Assembly: GCA_030428355.1 (NCBI GenBank)
Contig: JAUIBL010000028.1
Location: forward strand, 1-55,450
Origin: Alphaproteobacteria bacterium
Lineage (GTDB): Bacteria; Pseudomonadota; Alphaproteobacteria; Rhodobacterales; Rhodobacteraceae
Direction of reading: 5' to 3'
Length of the DNA stretch: 55,450 bases
Position numbers and translations under genes: made by a program. Shown here one piece after another: positions 16,881 through 26,783 of the stretch (its first letter is position 1; every line of letters starts with the position of its first letter). The notes beneath the pieces are model-generated. The model did no database searches. It had not been told where the DNA came from and was given only the letters and a program-made list of their open reading frames with translations.

Positions 16881-17486
16881 TCAAGGATTTAACCTGCTGA
16901 TTTCCCATGAATCTTTTTCCACAGGTCGAACCCATCGGAACCGATCATGCAGCCGGAATGCCCCATCGGCCCAGAATTCGATCTCTGTAGGTGTGATCCG
17001 GAAGCCTCCCCAGAAGGGCGGACGGGGTGGGTTCGGACCGAGTCTCGCGGTCACTTTGGCGACTTCCGCCATGAGGTCCGTGCGTGATCCAAGCGGCTGT
17101 GACTGCTTTGACGCCCAGGCCCCAAGGCGGCTTTTGAGCGACCGGGACGCATAATAGGCATCCGCCTTTTCACCGTCTTCGCGTGTCACGGTGCCCCGCA
17201 CCCTGATCTGGCGATGCAGGGATTTCCAGTGCAGTACAAAGGCGGCTTTGCCCGCCGCGGCGATCTCCTGCCCCTTGCGACTGTCGTAATTCGTGTAGAA
17301 CACGAACGCATCGGCTTCGATCTCCTTGAGCAGCACCATCCGGACATTCGGCATGCCGTCAGCATCCACGGTCGACAGCGCTATGGCATTCGGATCATTG
17401 ATCTCGGATGCCTCGGCCTCTGACAACCAGCGGCGCGCGATCTCGAACGGATCATCGCCCGCGAAAATTCCCGTACGATCACTCAT
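16881..17486 (-). CDS. pdxH: pyridoxamine 5'-phosphate oxidase
   Basis: 201 residues from ATG 17486 (GGGAGAAG upstream). It makes pyridoxal 5'-phosphate with FMN and oxygen. Seen: the [25 protein letters not shown] strand, [13 protein letters not shown], the RQIRVRG segment, [14 protein letters not shown], and the C-terminal [28 protein letters not shown]...W...RLNP typical of PdxH. It is divergent from fabI across a 167-bp gap. Confidence 0.96.
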   Translation of the reverse strand: MSDRTGIFAGDDPFEIARRWLSEAEASEINDPNAIALSTVDADGMPNVRMVLLKEIEADAFVFYTNYDSRKGQEIAAAGKAAFVLHWKSLHRQIRVRGTVTREDGEKADAYYASRSLKSRLGAWASKQSQPLGSRTDLMAEVAKVTARLGPNPPRPPFWGGFRITPTEIEFWADGAFRLHDRFRWVRPVEKDSWEISRLNP

Positions 17487-17653
17487 CGTCTTCTCCCACA
17501 CACAAATCGCGCCCTAGCGTAGAATGCGGGTAAATGTCCACAACCTTTTCGTGTCAGGCGCAGGCTCACCGGGTGCCGTCCGATTCACAGCCTTGCCGGG
17601 CCAGCGTCCATCGCCTAAACGAAGGACACACTATCAACGGAAGGCAGGGCACC

Positions 17654-18460
17654 ATGAAAAGCGAAATTATGGCCGGAAAGCGCGGCCTTATCATGGGCCT
17701 GGCCAATGACAAATCCATCGCATGGGGGATCGCCCGCTGCCTTGCCGACGCCGGAGCCCAGCTTGCTTTCTCGTATCAGGGTGAGGCGCTCAAGAAACGG
17801 GTCGACCCGCTGGCGGCACAACTGGGATCGGACATCGTGCTGCCCTGCGACGTCAGCGACAGCGCGTCGATTGATTCTCTTTTCCACAGCCTGCAAGAGC
17901 GTTGGGACAGCCTTGACTTCGTGGTGCATGCCATCGGCTTTTCCGACAAGAACGAACTGCGTGGCCGCTACGTGGACACCAGCCGCGACAATTTCATGAT
18001 GACCATGGACATCTCGGTCTATTCCTTCACCGCCGTGATGCAGCGCGCGGAAAAGATGATGAAGAACGGCGGCGCGGCCCTGACCATGACCTACTACGGC
18101 GCCGAACGGATCATGCCGCATTACAACGTGATGGGCGTGGCCAAAGCGGCGCTGGAATCCTCGGTCCGCTACCTGGCCGAAGACCTTGGCAAAGACGGCA
18201 TCCGCGTCAACGCCATCAGCGCCGGCCCGATCAAGACGCTGGCCGCCTCCGGCATCGGCGATTTCCGCTACATCATGAAGTGGAACGAATACAACTCCCC
18301 GCTCCGCCGCAACGTGACCATCGACGACGTGGGCAAGTCCGCGCTTTACCTGCTGTCCGATCTCGGCTCCGGCGTCACGGGCGAGACGCATCATGTCGAT
18401 GCCGGCTACCACGTGGTTGGCATGAAGGCGGTCGACGCACCGGACATGAGCAAAGAATAA
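17654..18460 (+). CDS. fabI: enoyl-[acyl-carrier-protein] reductase, NADH
   Basis: 268 residues from ATG 17654. Reduces enoyl-ACP in the last step of type II fatty-acid elongation; target class of triclosan. Seen: cofactor motif GLANDKSIAWGIA (15-27), SYQGEALKKR, and the catalytic Y157-x6-K164 in MPHYNVMGVAKAALE, with Y147-Y148 before it. The upstream frame to 17534 lacks FabI similarity. The LysE-family gene follows 3 bases after the stop. Confidence 0.95.
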   Translation: MKSEIMAGKRGLIMGLANDKSIAWGIARCLADAGAQLAFSYQGEALKKRVDPLAAQLGSDIVLPCDVSDSASIDSLFHSLQERWDSLDFVVHAIGFSDKNELRGRYVDTSRDNFMMTMDISVYSFTAVMQRAEKMMKNGGAALTMTYYGAERIMPHYNVMGVAKAALESSVRYLAEDLGKDGIRVNAISAGPIKTLAASGIGDFRYIMKWNEYNSPLRRNVTIDDVGKSALYLLSDLGSGVTGETHHVDAGYHVVGMKAVDAPDMSKE

Positions 18461-18463
18461 GCC

Positions 18464-19066
18464 ATGACCACAGCGCAGCTCATCGCGTTCAACCTCACGC
18501 TGCTGGCGGCGATGGTGGCGCCCGGCCCGGCGCTGCTCTATGCGCTGCGCCAATCCGTGGCGGGGGGCTTCGCAACCGGAGTTGCGACCGGTGTCGGGCT
18601 TGGTTTGGTCGCCGCCCTCTGGACAGGTGCAGCGCTTCTGGGCCTCAATGCGGTCTTCGCGCTTGTGCCCTGGGCCTATCTTGCGCTGAAGACCGCAGGC
18701 GCGGCCTACCTGATCTGGGTCGCGATCCAGCTCTGGCGTCACGCGCACACCCCCGTGGCCGACAGCGCGCGTCCCGGCGCGCGGGCGTTCCTGGGGGGCG
18801 TGCTGGTCAATCTGGCCAACCCCAAATCCGTGCTTTTTGCAGGGGCCGTTCTGGTGGTGATCTTCCCCCCGGACATGACGCTTGCCCAGAAGGGCCTGAT
18901 CTTTCTCAACCATTTCATCGTCGAAGTGATCGTCTACAGCCTCTTTGCCGCCTGCCTTGCCAGCGGCCCGGCCCGCGCCGGATACCTGCGGCTCAAACCG
19001 ATCATCGACCGCACCGCCGCCGTGATCCTTGGCGCGCTTGGCCTGCGCCTGCTCTTCGGCCGCTGA
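18464..19066 (+). CDS. LysE/RhtB-family amino-acid exporter
   Basis: 200 residues with about six membrane segments. The family signature [29 protein letters not shown] lies at residues 18-46 and [16 protein letters not shown] at about 110. Inner-membrane exporter of amino acids or similar small solutes; substrate not predictable. It starts 3 bases after fabI, and gpt follows after 19 bases. Confidence 0.88.
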   Translation: MTTAQLIAFNLTLLAAMVAPGPALLYALRQSVAGGFATGVATGVGLGLVAALWTGAALLGLNAVFALVPWAYLALKTAGAAYLIWVAIQLWRHAHTPVADSARPGARAFLGGVLVNLANPKSVLFAGAVLVVIFPPDMTLAQKGLIFLNHFIVEVIVYSLFAACLASGPARAGYLRLKPIIDRTAAVILGALGLRLLFGR

Positions 19067-19085
19067 CCCTGTGAAGGAGCCAACC

Positions 19086-19589
19086 ATGACCGACCGCCTG
19101 CCCCACGAAAAAGGCTTCCACGTCAGCTGGGACCAACTGCACCGCGACGCCCGCGCCCTTGCCTGGCGGCTTCAGGGCGAAGGCCCAGACGAAGGCGGCT
19201 GGCGCGCCGTTGTCGCCATCACCCGCGGCGGCATGGCCCCGGCGATGATCGTCGCCCGCGAACTCGACATCCGCATGGTCGATACGATCAGCGTCAAAAG
19301 CTACAACCACCAGACCCAATCCGAACCCAAGGTGATCAAATCGCCCGATATGGACGTGGTCGGCGACGGCACCGGCGTGCTGGTGGTGGACGATCTGGTG
19401 GACACCGGGCGCACGCTCGAAGTGGTGCGTAAACACATGCCGAACGCCCATATCGCCACCGTCTACGCCAAGCCGATGGGCCGCCCGCAGGTGAACACCT
19501 ACATCACCGAAGTCAGCCAGGACACATGGATCTTCTTCCCGTGGGACATGGCACTGCAATATGTCGAACCCTATCGCGGCAAGGACTGA
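19086..19589 (+). CDS. gpt: xanthine phosphoribosyltransferase (Gpt-like)
   Basis: 167 residues from ATG 19086 (GAAGGAGCC upstream). The PRPP-binding motif [13 protein letters not shown] is at 98-110. The N-terminus [23 protein letters not shown] and the hood [17 protein letters not shown] match bacterial xanthine-guanine phosphoribosyltransferases. Purine salvage, cytosolic or membrane-associated. A mosaic repeat lies directly after the stop. Confidence 0.9.
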   Translation: MTDRLPHEKGFHVSWDQLHRDARALAWRLQGEGPDEGGWRAVVAITRGGMAPAMIVARELDIRMVDTISVKSYNHQTQSEPKVIKSPDMDVVGDGTGVLVVDDLVDTGRTLEVVRKHMPNAHIATVYAKPMGRPQVNTYITEVSQDTWIFFPWDMALQYVEPYRGKD

Positions 19590-19593
19590 CCCG

Positions 19594-19656
19594 GCTTCTC
19601 TGGTTCCCAAATACTTCGGGGGAGTCCGCCACAGGCGGACGGGGGCAGCGCCCCCA
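19594..19656. repeat. roseobacter-type intergenic mosaic repeat (copy 1)
   Basis: The block ggttcccaaatacttcgggg is followed by hairpin gtccgcc-aca-ggcggac (19624-19640) and the self-complementary gggggcagcgccccc (19641-19655). A related block with the same aaatacttcgggg and gggcagcgcccccaa ends occurs at 24333-24415, and a partial reverse copy at about 50254-50285. It sits between gpt and the aminotransferase. Confidence 0.75.
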
Positions 19657-19704
19657 AACCCGAACAAACAGCGCGCTGAAGGCGCACAATGTGGAAAGAC
19701 AGGC

Positions 19705-20901
19705 ATGACCTCACGCACCCAGACCACATTCGCCCCTCCGGTCATGGAAGCCCGGCGCTGGCTGGCTGGCGTGACCTTCCCGGACAACCAGCCCCTGATC
19801 AACGTGAGCCAGGCCGCTCCGGTTGAACCACCTCCCGCGCCCCTGCGTGCCGCCATGGCCGAGGCGCTGGATCTGCCCGAAACGCATCTCTACGGCCCGG
19901 TGCTGGGCCTGCCTGCCTTGCGATCCGAACTCGCCGCGCAATGGTCGGCGCATTACCACGGCACCGCCACACCGGATCAGGTCGCCATCACCTCGGGCTG
20001 CAATCAGGCCTTTGCCGCGATCATCACGGCGATCTGCACTGAAGGGGATGAGGTTCTCCTGCCAACCCCATGGTATTTCAATCATAAAATGTGGCTCGAC
20101 ATGTCGGGTGTGACCGCTGTGGCATTGCCCACCGGCGCCGATCTGATCCCTGACGCCGAGACCGCCCGCGCGTTGATCACGCCGCGCACCCGCGCAATTT
20201 CGCTGGTCACACCGAACAATCCCGGCGGCGTCGAATACCCGGCCGAGACGCTCTCCGCGTTCTTCGCGCTGGCCCGGGAAACCGGCATCAAGCTGATCGT
20301 CGACGAGACCTATCGCGACTTCGACAGCCGCCCCAATCCGCCACACAGCCTGCTGTCGGACTCCAACTGGGACGACACGCTGATCCAGCTTTATTCCTTT
20401 TCCAAGGCTTACCGCCTGACCGGCCACCGCGTCGGCGCGATCATCGCCACCCCTGCACTTCTGGCCGAGGTCGAGAAATTCCTCGACACGGTCGCCATCT
20501 GCCCGTCGCAGCTTGGCCAGCGCGCCGCCCTCTGGGGCCTGCAGAACCTGCGTGATTGGCTCGCAGGCGAACGCGACGAAATCCTCGACCGCCGCGCGGC
20601 GATCCATGACCACATGCCGCTGATCGCCGCCAAGGGCTGGCGGCTCATGGGGTGTGGTGCCTATTTCGCCTATCTCGAACATCCCTTCGCCGAAAGCAGC
20701 GCCACGCTGGCCCCGAAACTGGTTCGGGAAATCGGCGTGCTCGCCCTGCCCGGCACCATGTTCACCCCGGACAGCGACGCCAGCGGACAACGCCAGTTCC
20801 GCGTGGCGTTCGCCAATGTCGACCGGGCCGGGATCGAGGCGCTTTTCACCCGTCTGGCCAGCCTCGACTGGCCCCTTGCGACCCCAGTCTCTGCCGCGTA
20901 G
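19705..20901 (+). CDS. PLP-dependent aminotransferase (class I/II)
   Basis: 398 residues from ATG 19705. Fold-type I features: YGPVLGLPALRSELAAQW near 63, SGCNQAF near 93, VTPNNPGG near 170, DETYRDF near 196, and the PLP lysine K234 in LYSFSKAYRLTGHRVG. The substrate is not defined by the sequence; the resemblance is to aspartate/aromatic-type aminotransferases. The longer upstream frame passes through the repeat and is not used. Confidence 0.9.
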   Translation: MTSRTQTTFAPPVMEARRWLAGVTFPDNQPLINVSQAAPVEPPPAPLRAAMAEALDLPETHLYGPVLGLPALRSELAAQWSAHYHGTATPDQVAITSGCNQAFAAIITAICTEGDEVLLPTPWYFNHKMWLDMSGVTAVALPTGADLIPDAETARALITPRTRAISLVTPNNPGGVEYPAETLSAFFALARETGIKLIVDETYRDFDSRPNPPHSLLSDSNWDDTLIQLYSFSKAYRLTGHRVGAIIATPALLAEVEKFLDTVAICPSQLGQRAALWGLQNLRDWLAGERDEILDRRAAIHDHMPLIAAKGWRLMGCGAYFAYLEHPFAESSATLAPKLVREIGVLALPGTMFTPDSDASGQRQFRVAFANVDRAGIEALFTRLASLDWPLATPVSAA

Positions 20902-20943
20902 ACACGTCGCACGAACTCACACCTAAGCAAGGGGCACACCTGC

Positions 20944-22788
20944 ATGGCCATGGGCAAAGGCAAGCTGTCGAAGACGTTCATCTGGATTCTGATGGGGCTT
21001 CTCATCGTCGGCCTTGCGGGGTTCGGCGCCACCAGCCTGTCGGGCACCGCACGCAGCGTCGCCACGGTCGGCGACAAGGAAGTGTCGACGGACGCCTATC
21101 TGCGAACCCTGCGCACCGAGATCAACGCCTTCGCCGCCCAGGCCGGTCGCGCCGTGCCGATGTCCGAAGCGCAGTTGCTGGGTCTCGACCGTCAGGTGCT
21201 GGCGCAACTGGTCACCGCCCGCGGTCTTGACCACGAAACTGCTCGGATCGGCCTGTCGGTGGGCGATGCGGTGGTCGCGGATCAGCTTCTGCAGGTGCCC
21301 TCGTTCCAGGGGGCCGATGGCAGCTTCAACCGCGAAGCCTACAGCTTTGCCCTGCGCAATCAGGGCCTGTCGGAAGCCGAGTTCGAAGAACAGTTGCGCG
21401 ACGACACCTCCCGCACCATCCTGCAAAGCGCGCTGATCGCAGGAAATGCCCTGCCCGATACCTATGTCGACACGCTGCTGGCATATACCGGCGAAACCCG
21501 CGATTTCACCTGGGCGCGCCTGACCGGATCGAACCTGCAAACCGGCCTGCCCGAGCCGTCCGAAGCCGACCTGCAAGCCTATTACGACGACAATATCGAC
21601 CGCTACACCCTGCCCGAACTGCGCGACATCACCTATGCGTGGATCACGCCGGAAATGATCGTCGACACGGTCGAGGTGGACGAGGACACGCTCCGCGCTT
21701 CGTATGACGAACGGTTCGACGAATTCAACCTGCCCGAACGGCGTCTGATCGAACGGCTCGTCTTCAGCACCGAGGACGCCGCCACAGAGGCTCTGAACCG
21801 ACTGGGCGACAGCTTCACCTTCGAGGATCTGGTGGCCGAGCGCGGGCTCACTCTGGCGGATGTGGATATGGGCGATCTCACGCGCGACGCGCTGGGGGAC
21901 GCCGCCGATGGCGTATTTAGCGCCGGGACCGGCGACGTGGTCGGCCCGCTCCCGTCCAATCTGGGGCCTGCGCTCTTCCGCATCAATGCCGTGCTTGACG
22001 CCCAGACCACCACCTTCGAAGAGGCCCGCCCCGATCTGCGCGGCGAACTCGCCCTCGACCGGGCGCGCCGCGTGATCGAAACGCTGGCTCAGACCATCGA
22101 TGACGAACTGGCTGCCGGGGCGACACTGGAAGACATCGCAGCCACCACCGAGGCCGAACTGGGCCAGATCGACTGGTACCCCGGCGCGGATGGCGAGATC
22201 GCGGCCTATGACGCGTTCCGCGAAGCCGCCGGTCAACTGGGCGAAGACGACTTCCCCGAGGTGATCCAGCTTGGCGATGGCGGTGTCTTTGCGATGCGTC
22301 TCAACCGCATCCAGCCCCCAGCCCCGCAGCCCATCGAAGACGTGATCGACCAGGTGCGCCAGGGCTGGGACACCCGCGAACAGACGGCACAGCTCATGGC
22401 GCAAGCCGAAGGCCTGGCGGCCGCGCTGGCCGAAGGCAGCAGCTTCGAAGATCTGAGCCTTGTGCCGCAAAGCGAAACCGGTCTGGGCCGCAACGCCCAG
22501 ATCGCCGATCTGCCGGTTGGCCTCTTGACCGCGGTGTTCGAAATGGGCGTCGGCGACACTCGCGCCGTGGCCGGGATTGGCGAGGTCATCCTGCTGAAAC
22601 TTGACGCGATCACCCCGGTCGACCGCAGCGATGGCGACATCGAGCTGCTGGCACAGGCGCTGCGCAATCAGGCCGCCAACAGCATCGCCGAAGACCTCTT
22701 CCGCGCTTTCGCCACCGACATCCAGACCCGCGCCGGGGTCGAAATCAACCAACCCGCGATCAACGCGGTCCACGCCTTGATCCAGTAA
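20944..22788 (+). CDS. ppiD: PpiD-like periplasmic folding factor (SurA_N / rotamase)
   Basis: 614 residues. A single N-terminal anchor helix (FIWILMGLLIVGLAGFGATSL, 12-32) precedes a long periplasmic part starting VATVGDKEVSTDAYLRTL, the SurA_N-like chaperone module (FNREAYSFALRNQGLSEAEFEEQLRDD). A parvulin-like region follows around 230-340, degenerate enough that isomerase activity is doubtful. It handles newly secreted outer-membrane proteins near the Sec exit. trpE starts 5 bases after its stop, the gene order common in this order. Starts at 20944 and 20950 are both possible. Confidence 0.88.
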   Translation: MAMGKGKLSKTFIWILMGLLIVGLAGFGATSLSGTARSVATVGDKEVSTDAYLRTLRTEINAFAAQAGRAVPMSEAQLLGLDRQVLAQLVTARGLDHETARIGLSVGDAVVADQLLQVPSFQGADGSFNREAYSFALRNQGLSEAEFEEQLRDDTSRTILQSALIAGNALPDTYVDTLLAYTGETRDFTWARLTGSNLQTGLPEPSEADLQAYYDDNIDRYTLPELRDITYAWITPEMIVDTVEVDEDTLRASYDERFDEFNLPERRLIERLVFSTEDAATEALNRLGDSFTFEDLVAERGLTLADVDMGDLTRDALGDAADGVFSAGTGDVVGPLPSNLGPALFRINAVLDAQTTTFEEARPDLRGELALDRARRVIETLAQTIDDELAAGATLEDIAATTEAELGQIDWYPGADGEIAAYDAFREAAGQLGEDDFPEVIQLGDGGVFAMRLNRIQPPAPQPIEDVIDQVRQGWDTREQTAQLMAQAEGLAAALAEGSSFEDLSLVPQSETGLGRNAQIADLPVGLLTAVFEMGVGDTRAVAGIGEVILLKLDAITPVDRSDGDIELLAQALRNQAANSIAEDLFRAFATDIQTRAGVEINQPAINAVHALIQ

Positions 22789-22793
22789 GACTG

Positions 22794-24308
22794 ATGGCCA
22801 GCCTGACCCCCGATTACGACAGTTTCGCCCGCGCCTACGAGGCCGGTGAGAACCAGGTCGTCTATGCCCGCCTTGCCGCCGATCTCGACACGCCGGTGTC
22901 GCTGATCCTGAAACTCACGGGGGCCGCCAAGGATGCCTTTGTGCTGGAAAGCGTGACCGGCGGCGAAGTGCGCGGGCGCTACTCGATCATCGGCATGAAA
23001 CCCGACGTGATCTGGCAGTGCCACGGCACCCAGAGCCGCATCAACCGCGCCGCGCGCTACGACCCCGACGCGTTCGAACCGCAGGACGGCGATCCGCTGA
23101 CGACGCTCCGCGCGCTCATCGCCGAATCAAAGATCGACCTGCCCGATGACCTGCCACAGGCGGCCGCCGGGCTTTTCGGCTATCTTGGCTATGACATGAT
23201 CCGGCTGGTCGAACACCTGCCCAATATCAACCCGGACCCGCTGGGCCTTCCCGACGCGGTCCTGCTGCGCCCCTCCGTGGTGGCGGTTCTTGACGGCGTC
23301 AAAGGTGAGGTGACGGTGGTATCGCCCGCATGGGTTGCCGACGGCCTGTCGGCCCGCGCCGCCTATGCGCAGGCCGCCGAGCGGGTGATGGATGCGGTGC
23401 GCGATCTGGAACGCGCCCTGCCGCAACAGGCGCGCGAAATGGGGGAAGCCGCCGAAATCGCACCGCCGGTGTCGAACTTCACCCATGAGGGCTACAAACA
23501 GGCGGTCGAAAAGGCCAAGGACTACATCCGCGCGGGCGACATCTTTCAGGTCGTGCCGGCACAGCGCTGGACGCAGGATTTTCCGCTGCCGCCCTTTGCG
23601 CTTTATCGATCACTGCGCCGCACCAACCCGTCACCCTTCATGTTCTATTTCAACTTCGGCGGCTTTCAGGTGATCGGCGCGAGCCCCGAGATCCTCGTGC
23701 GCGTCTTCGGCAACGAGGTCACCATCCGCCCCATCGCGGGCACCCGCCCGCGCGGCGCGACCCCCGCCGAAGACGACGCGTTCGAGGCGGATCTGCTGGC
23801 CGACCCCAAGGAATGTGCCGAACACCTCATGCTGCTCGATCTGGGCCGCAACGATGTGGGCCGTGTGGCCAAGATCGGCACGGTGCGTCCGACCGAGAAA
23901 TTCATCATCGAACGCTACAGCCACGTGATGCACATCGTGTCCAACGTGGTGGGCGAACTCGGCCCCGACCATGACGCGCTTTCGGCCCTTCTTGCGGGCC
24001 TGCCCGCAGGCACGGTCTCTGGTGCGCCCAAGGTCCGCGCGATGGAGATCATCGACGAGCTGGAACCGGAAAAACGCGGCATCTATGGCGGTGGCGTCGG
24101 CTATTTCAGCGCCGGTGGCGACATGGACATGTGCATCGCGCTGCGCACCGCGCTGGTCAAAGACAAGAAGCTCTACATACAAGCCGGTGGCGGTGTCGTC
24201 TATGACAGCGATCCGGAAGCGGAATATCAGGAAACCGTGCACAAATCGAACGCGATCCGCCGCGCCGCCGCAGACGCCGCGCGCTTTACCGGCAACGGCA
24301 ATTCCTGA
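22794..24308 (+). CDS. trpE: anthranilate synthase component I
   Basis: 504 residues. Converts chorismate to anthranilate, first step of tryptophan synthesis. N-terminal feedback region with LESVTGGEVRGRYSIIGMKP (42-61). C-terminal chorismate domain with FQVVPAQRW, FMFYFNFGGFQVIGASPEILVR, RPIAGTRPRGATPAEDDAFE, DLGRNDVGRV, HIVSNVVGEL, LPAGTVSGAPKVRAMEIIDELEP and GGGVGYFSAGGDMDMCIALR. All are intact. No TrpG is in the window. Translationally close to ppiD. Confidence 0.97.
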   Translation: MASLTPDYDSFARAYEAGENQVVYARLAADLDTPVSLILKLTGAAKDAFVLESVTGGEVRGRYSIIGMKPDVIWQCHGTQSRINRAARYDPDAFEPQDGDPLTTLRALIAESKIDLPDDLPQAAAGLFGYLGYDMIRLVEHLPNINPDPLGLPDAVLLRPSVVAVLDGVKGEVTVVSPAWVADGLSARAAYAQAAERVMDAVRDLERALPQQAREMGEAAEIAPPVSNFTHEGYKQAVEKAKDYIRAGDIFQVVPAQRWTQDFPLPPFALYRSLRRTNPSPFMFYFNFGGFQVIGASPEILVRVFGNEVTIRPIAGTRPRGATPAEDDAFEADLLADPKECAEHLMLLDLGRNDVGRVAKIGTVRPTEKFIIERYSHVMHIVSNVVGELGPDHDALSALLAGLPAGTVSGAPKVRAMEIIDELEPEKRGIYGGGVGYFSAGGDMDMCIALRTALVKDKKLYIQAGGGVVYDSDPEAEYQETVHKSNAIRRAAADAARFTGNGNS

Positions 24309-24332
24309 CGAGACCCACAAGACCCTTCCAGC

Positions 24333-24470
24333 TTCTTCGGTTTCGAAATACTTCGGGGGGCTGTCCATTTGGCGCCATTGGTTCAAGCCCAATGGACGGC
24401 GGGCAGCGCCCCCAAGCGGCTGTGCGACCCGCAGGGTCGGACAGCTCAAAACAGCATGCCGCAGGCATAC
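24333..24470. repeat. roseobacter-type intergenic mosaic repeat (copy 2) with nested hairpins
   Basis: Shares ggttt(c)gaaatacttcgggg and gggcagcgcccccaa with copy 1 at 19594 but carries a longer insert. In this insert ccattgg-ttcaagc-ccaatgg competes with the outer gtccatt/aatggac pairing. A second stem-loop follows: gacccgcagggtc flanked by ctgt/acag. It lies between the convergent trpE and sufE stops, so it may act as a terminator for both. Confidence 0.7.
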
Positions 24471-24473
24471 ATT

Positions 24474-24887
24474 CTAGCTTGAAGATGCCCGCGCAAACCC
24501 TTGCAAACGCTCGATCATCGCCCGCAACCCGTTTGATCTCTGCGCCGACAGATGGTCGTTCAATCCCAGCCGCCCCAATTCGGCCCGCGCGTCGATGGCA
24601 GCGACCTCGGAGGGCGGCAACCCATTATAGAGCTTGCGCAACACAGCGATCAGCCCGTTCACGATCATTGCATCCGACTCACCTTCAAAGACCACCACAC
24701 CGTCTTCGATCTGCGGATGCAGCCAGACCTGACTGGCGCAGCCCTCGACCTTGGTGGCCGGCACCTTGAGCGCGTCGGGCAGTGGCTCCATCGCCTTGCC
24801 CAACTCGATCACCATCCGGTAGCGGTCTTCCCAATCGTCCAGAAATTCGAAATCCTCGACAATCTCTTCAAAAGCGGCGCTCGCCAT
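24474..24887 (-). CDS. sufE: SufE-family sulfur acceptor protein
   Basis: 137 residues from ATG 24887. The sulfur-accepting C50 lies in KVEGCASQVWLHP, after DWEDRYRMVIELGKAMEPLP. SufE takes persulfide sulfur from a SufS-type cysteine desulfurase for iron-sulfur assembly; no suf operon is nearby, so it stands alone here. The frame extends to 24923, but GGAGA precedes the chosen ATG. Confidence 0.93.
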   Translation of the reverse strand: MASAAFEEIVEDFEFLDDWEDRYRMVIELGKAMEPLPDALKVPATKVEGCASQVWLHPQIEDGVVVFEGESDAMIVNGLIAVLRKLYNGLPPSEVAAIDARAELGRLGLNDHLSAQRSNGLRAMIERLQGFARASSS

Positions 24888-25020
24888 CGCGGTCTCCGGA
24901 TCAGGTTCGTGTTGTGCGCACACCTAGGCAGCGACAGCGCAAAGGTCCAGCCCGGCTTGACGCTTTTCAACGGCGGCGCAATCGGTTACGTCGAGGGTAC
25001 CAGAGCCGAAGGGACGCACA

Positions 25021-25527
25021 ATGCGCAAGCTTATGATCCTCGCAACCGTCGCGCTGACAGGCTGTTCCGCGATCACCGAGTCGCGGTTCAACCCGTTCAA
25101 CTGGTTCGGGCGCGGCCAGTCTGATCCGTCCGCTCTGGATGTCGCCTCGGCCGAAGTGAACCCGCTGATCCCGCAGCGCCGCGCGTCCGTCTTCACCAGC
25201 AACCGGCCCGCCGCCTTTGCCGGACGTCCGATCGCCGACGTCACCGAACTTCTGGTCGAACGCCGCCCGGGCGGGGCCATCATCCGCGCCACCGGTCAGG
25301 CGGACCGGGTCGGCCCGTTCGACGTGCGCCTGATCGAGGACGAAGCCGCAAGCGGTGATGGCACGCTGGTCTTTGATCTCAAGGCCCTGCAGCAGCCCGG
25401 CCCGCGCAGCACCAATCCGCGCGCCCGTCAGGTGACGGTCGGCAAATGGATCACCGATCAGGACCTGGCGGGGGTTCGCACCATCACCGTGCGCGGTGTG
25501 AACAGCGCGCTCAGCGCCCGCCGCTGA
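25021..25527 (+). CDS. putative lipoprotein of unknown function
   Basis: 168 residues. A lipoprotein signal is present: MRKLMILATVALTGC with lipobox LTGC and acylated C15, next residues S-A (no Asp at +2), which suggests the outer membrane. After a NPFNWFG stretch comes a conserved-looking domain ending VTVGKWITDQDLAGVRTITVRGVNSALSARR. I do not recognise a named domain. It is convergent with rnd, 5 bases between the stops. Confidence 0.75.
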   Translation: MRKLMILATVALTGCSAITESRFNPFNWFGRGQSDPSALDVASAEVNPLIPQRRASVFTSNRPAAFAGRPIADVTELLVERRPGGAIIRATGQADRVGPFDVRLIEDEAASGDGTLVFDLKALQQPGPRSTNPRARQVTVGKWITDQDLAGVRTITVRGVNSALSARR

Positions 25528-25532
25528 CGGCG

Positions 25533-26690
25533 TTACAGCTCGATGATCTGAACCTGCTTGCCTTTGGCGGCAAGGCCGACACGCCCGTCACACAGGCGCA
25601 GCGCGTCATGGCCGAACACCTCGTGACGCCAGCCCTGCAGGGCCGGGACATTTCGGTCACCAGATGCCAGCGCATCCAGTTCCGCAGATGTTGCGATCAG
25701 TTTCGAAGCGACACCCGAGGCTTCGGTCTTGGCCTTGAGCAGCACCCGCAGCAGATCGGCCAGGGCCGGGTTCACCTGCGGCGAAGGTCGGCTGTCATCC
25801 TGCGACGGCAACTGATCCTTGGGCATGCTTTGCGCCCGGTGCACCGCCTCGAGAATCCCGTTGGCGATTTCGCCCTTGCGCGCCTCGCGCAAGAGCAGCC
25901 GGGACCGGCCCAGATCGGCAAGATCCTTGGGCTTGGTCGAGGCCAGTTCGACCAGCGCATCATCCTTGAACACCCGGCTGCGCGGGATGTTGCGCTCTTG
26001 CGCATAGGCTTCACGGAATCGCGCGAGTTCCTTGACGAGCGCCAGGAAGCGTGGCGCGTTGGAGCGTGTCTTGACCCGCTGCCATGCGTCTTCCGGTTTG
26101 GTGACATAAGTCTCGGGGGCCAGAAGCGTGGCGATTTCCTCTTCGACCCAACGGTCGCGCCCGGTCTCGGCCAGCTTCTTGCGCAGGAATTCGTAGATCA
26201 CCCGCAGATGGGTCACATCCGCCAGCGCGTAGGCGGTCTGACTGTCCGACAGAGGCCGCCGCGACCAGTCGGTGAAGCGCGAGGACTTGTCGAGCGATTG
26301 CTTGGCGATCTTGCGCACAAGGGTCTCGTAACCGACCTGTTCGCCAAACCCCGCCACCATCGCCGCGACCTGGCTGTCGAACAGCGGTTCGGGGATGACA
26401 CCGTGGTCGATATAGAAAATCTCGAGATCCTGCCGCGCCGCATGGAACACCTTGACCACATCGGGATTGCGGAAAAGCTCCAGCAGCGGTTCGAGCGACA
26501 GTCCATCCACCAGCGGGTCGACCAGAACCGCATCGGTCTTGCCGTCGCCACGATAGGCCAACTGGATCAGACAAAGCTTGGAGTAATAGGTCCGCTCTCG
26601 GAGAAACTCGGTATCGACGGTAACATACGGGGTCTGCGCGGCACGTTCGCAGAACGCGGCAAGCTCGGTCGTGGTCGTGATGATGTGCAT
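25533..26690 (-). CDS. rnd: ribonuclease D
   Basis: 385 residues. DEDD-type 3'-5' exonuclease acting on tRNA 3' ends. Exo I motif VTVDTEFLRERTYY (19-32), Exo II KVFHAARQDLEIFY (79-92), Exo III DVTHLRVIYEFLRKKL (about 163-178), then an HRDC-like tail (LVKELARFREAYAQERNIPRSRVFKDDAL). It is separated from purN by 93 bp. Confidence 0.95.
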   Translation of the reverse strand: MHIITTTTELAAFCERAAQTPYVTVDTEFLRERTYYSKLCLIQLAYRGDGKTDAVLVDPLVDGLSLEPLLELFRNPDVVKVFHAARQDLEIFYIDHGVIPEPLFDSQVAAMVAGFGEQVGYETLVRKIAKQSLDKSSRFTDWSRRPLSDSQTAYALADVTHLRVIYEFLRKKLAETGRDRWVEEEIATLLAPETYVTKPEDAWQRVKTRSNAPRFLALVKELARFREAYAQERNIPRSRVFKDDALVELASTKPKDLADLGRSRLLLREARKGEIANGILEAVHRAQSMPKDQLPSQDDSRPSPQVNPALADLLRVLLKAKTEASGVASKLIATSAELDALASGDRNVPALQGWRHEVFGHDALRLCDGRVGLAAKGKQVQIIEL

Positions 26691-26783
26691 GTCTCGGGTC
26701 GTTCGTTATTCTTGTTCTGTCGGCACCCCACCTGCCCCTATATCCCAAAAGCGGGGCTTTGCCTAGCGGGCGTGCCTCTGCCG

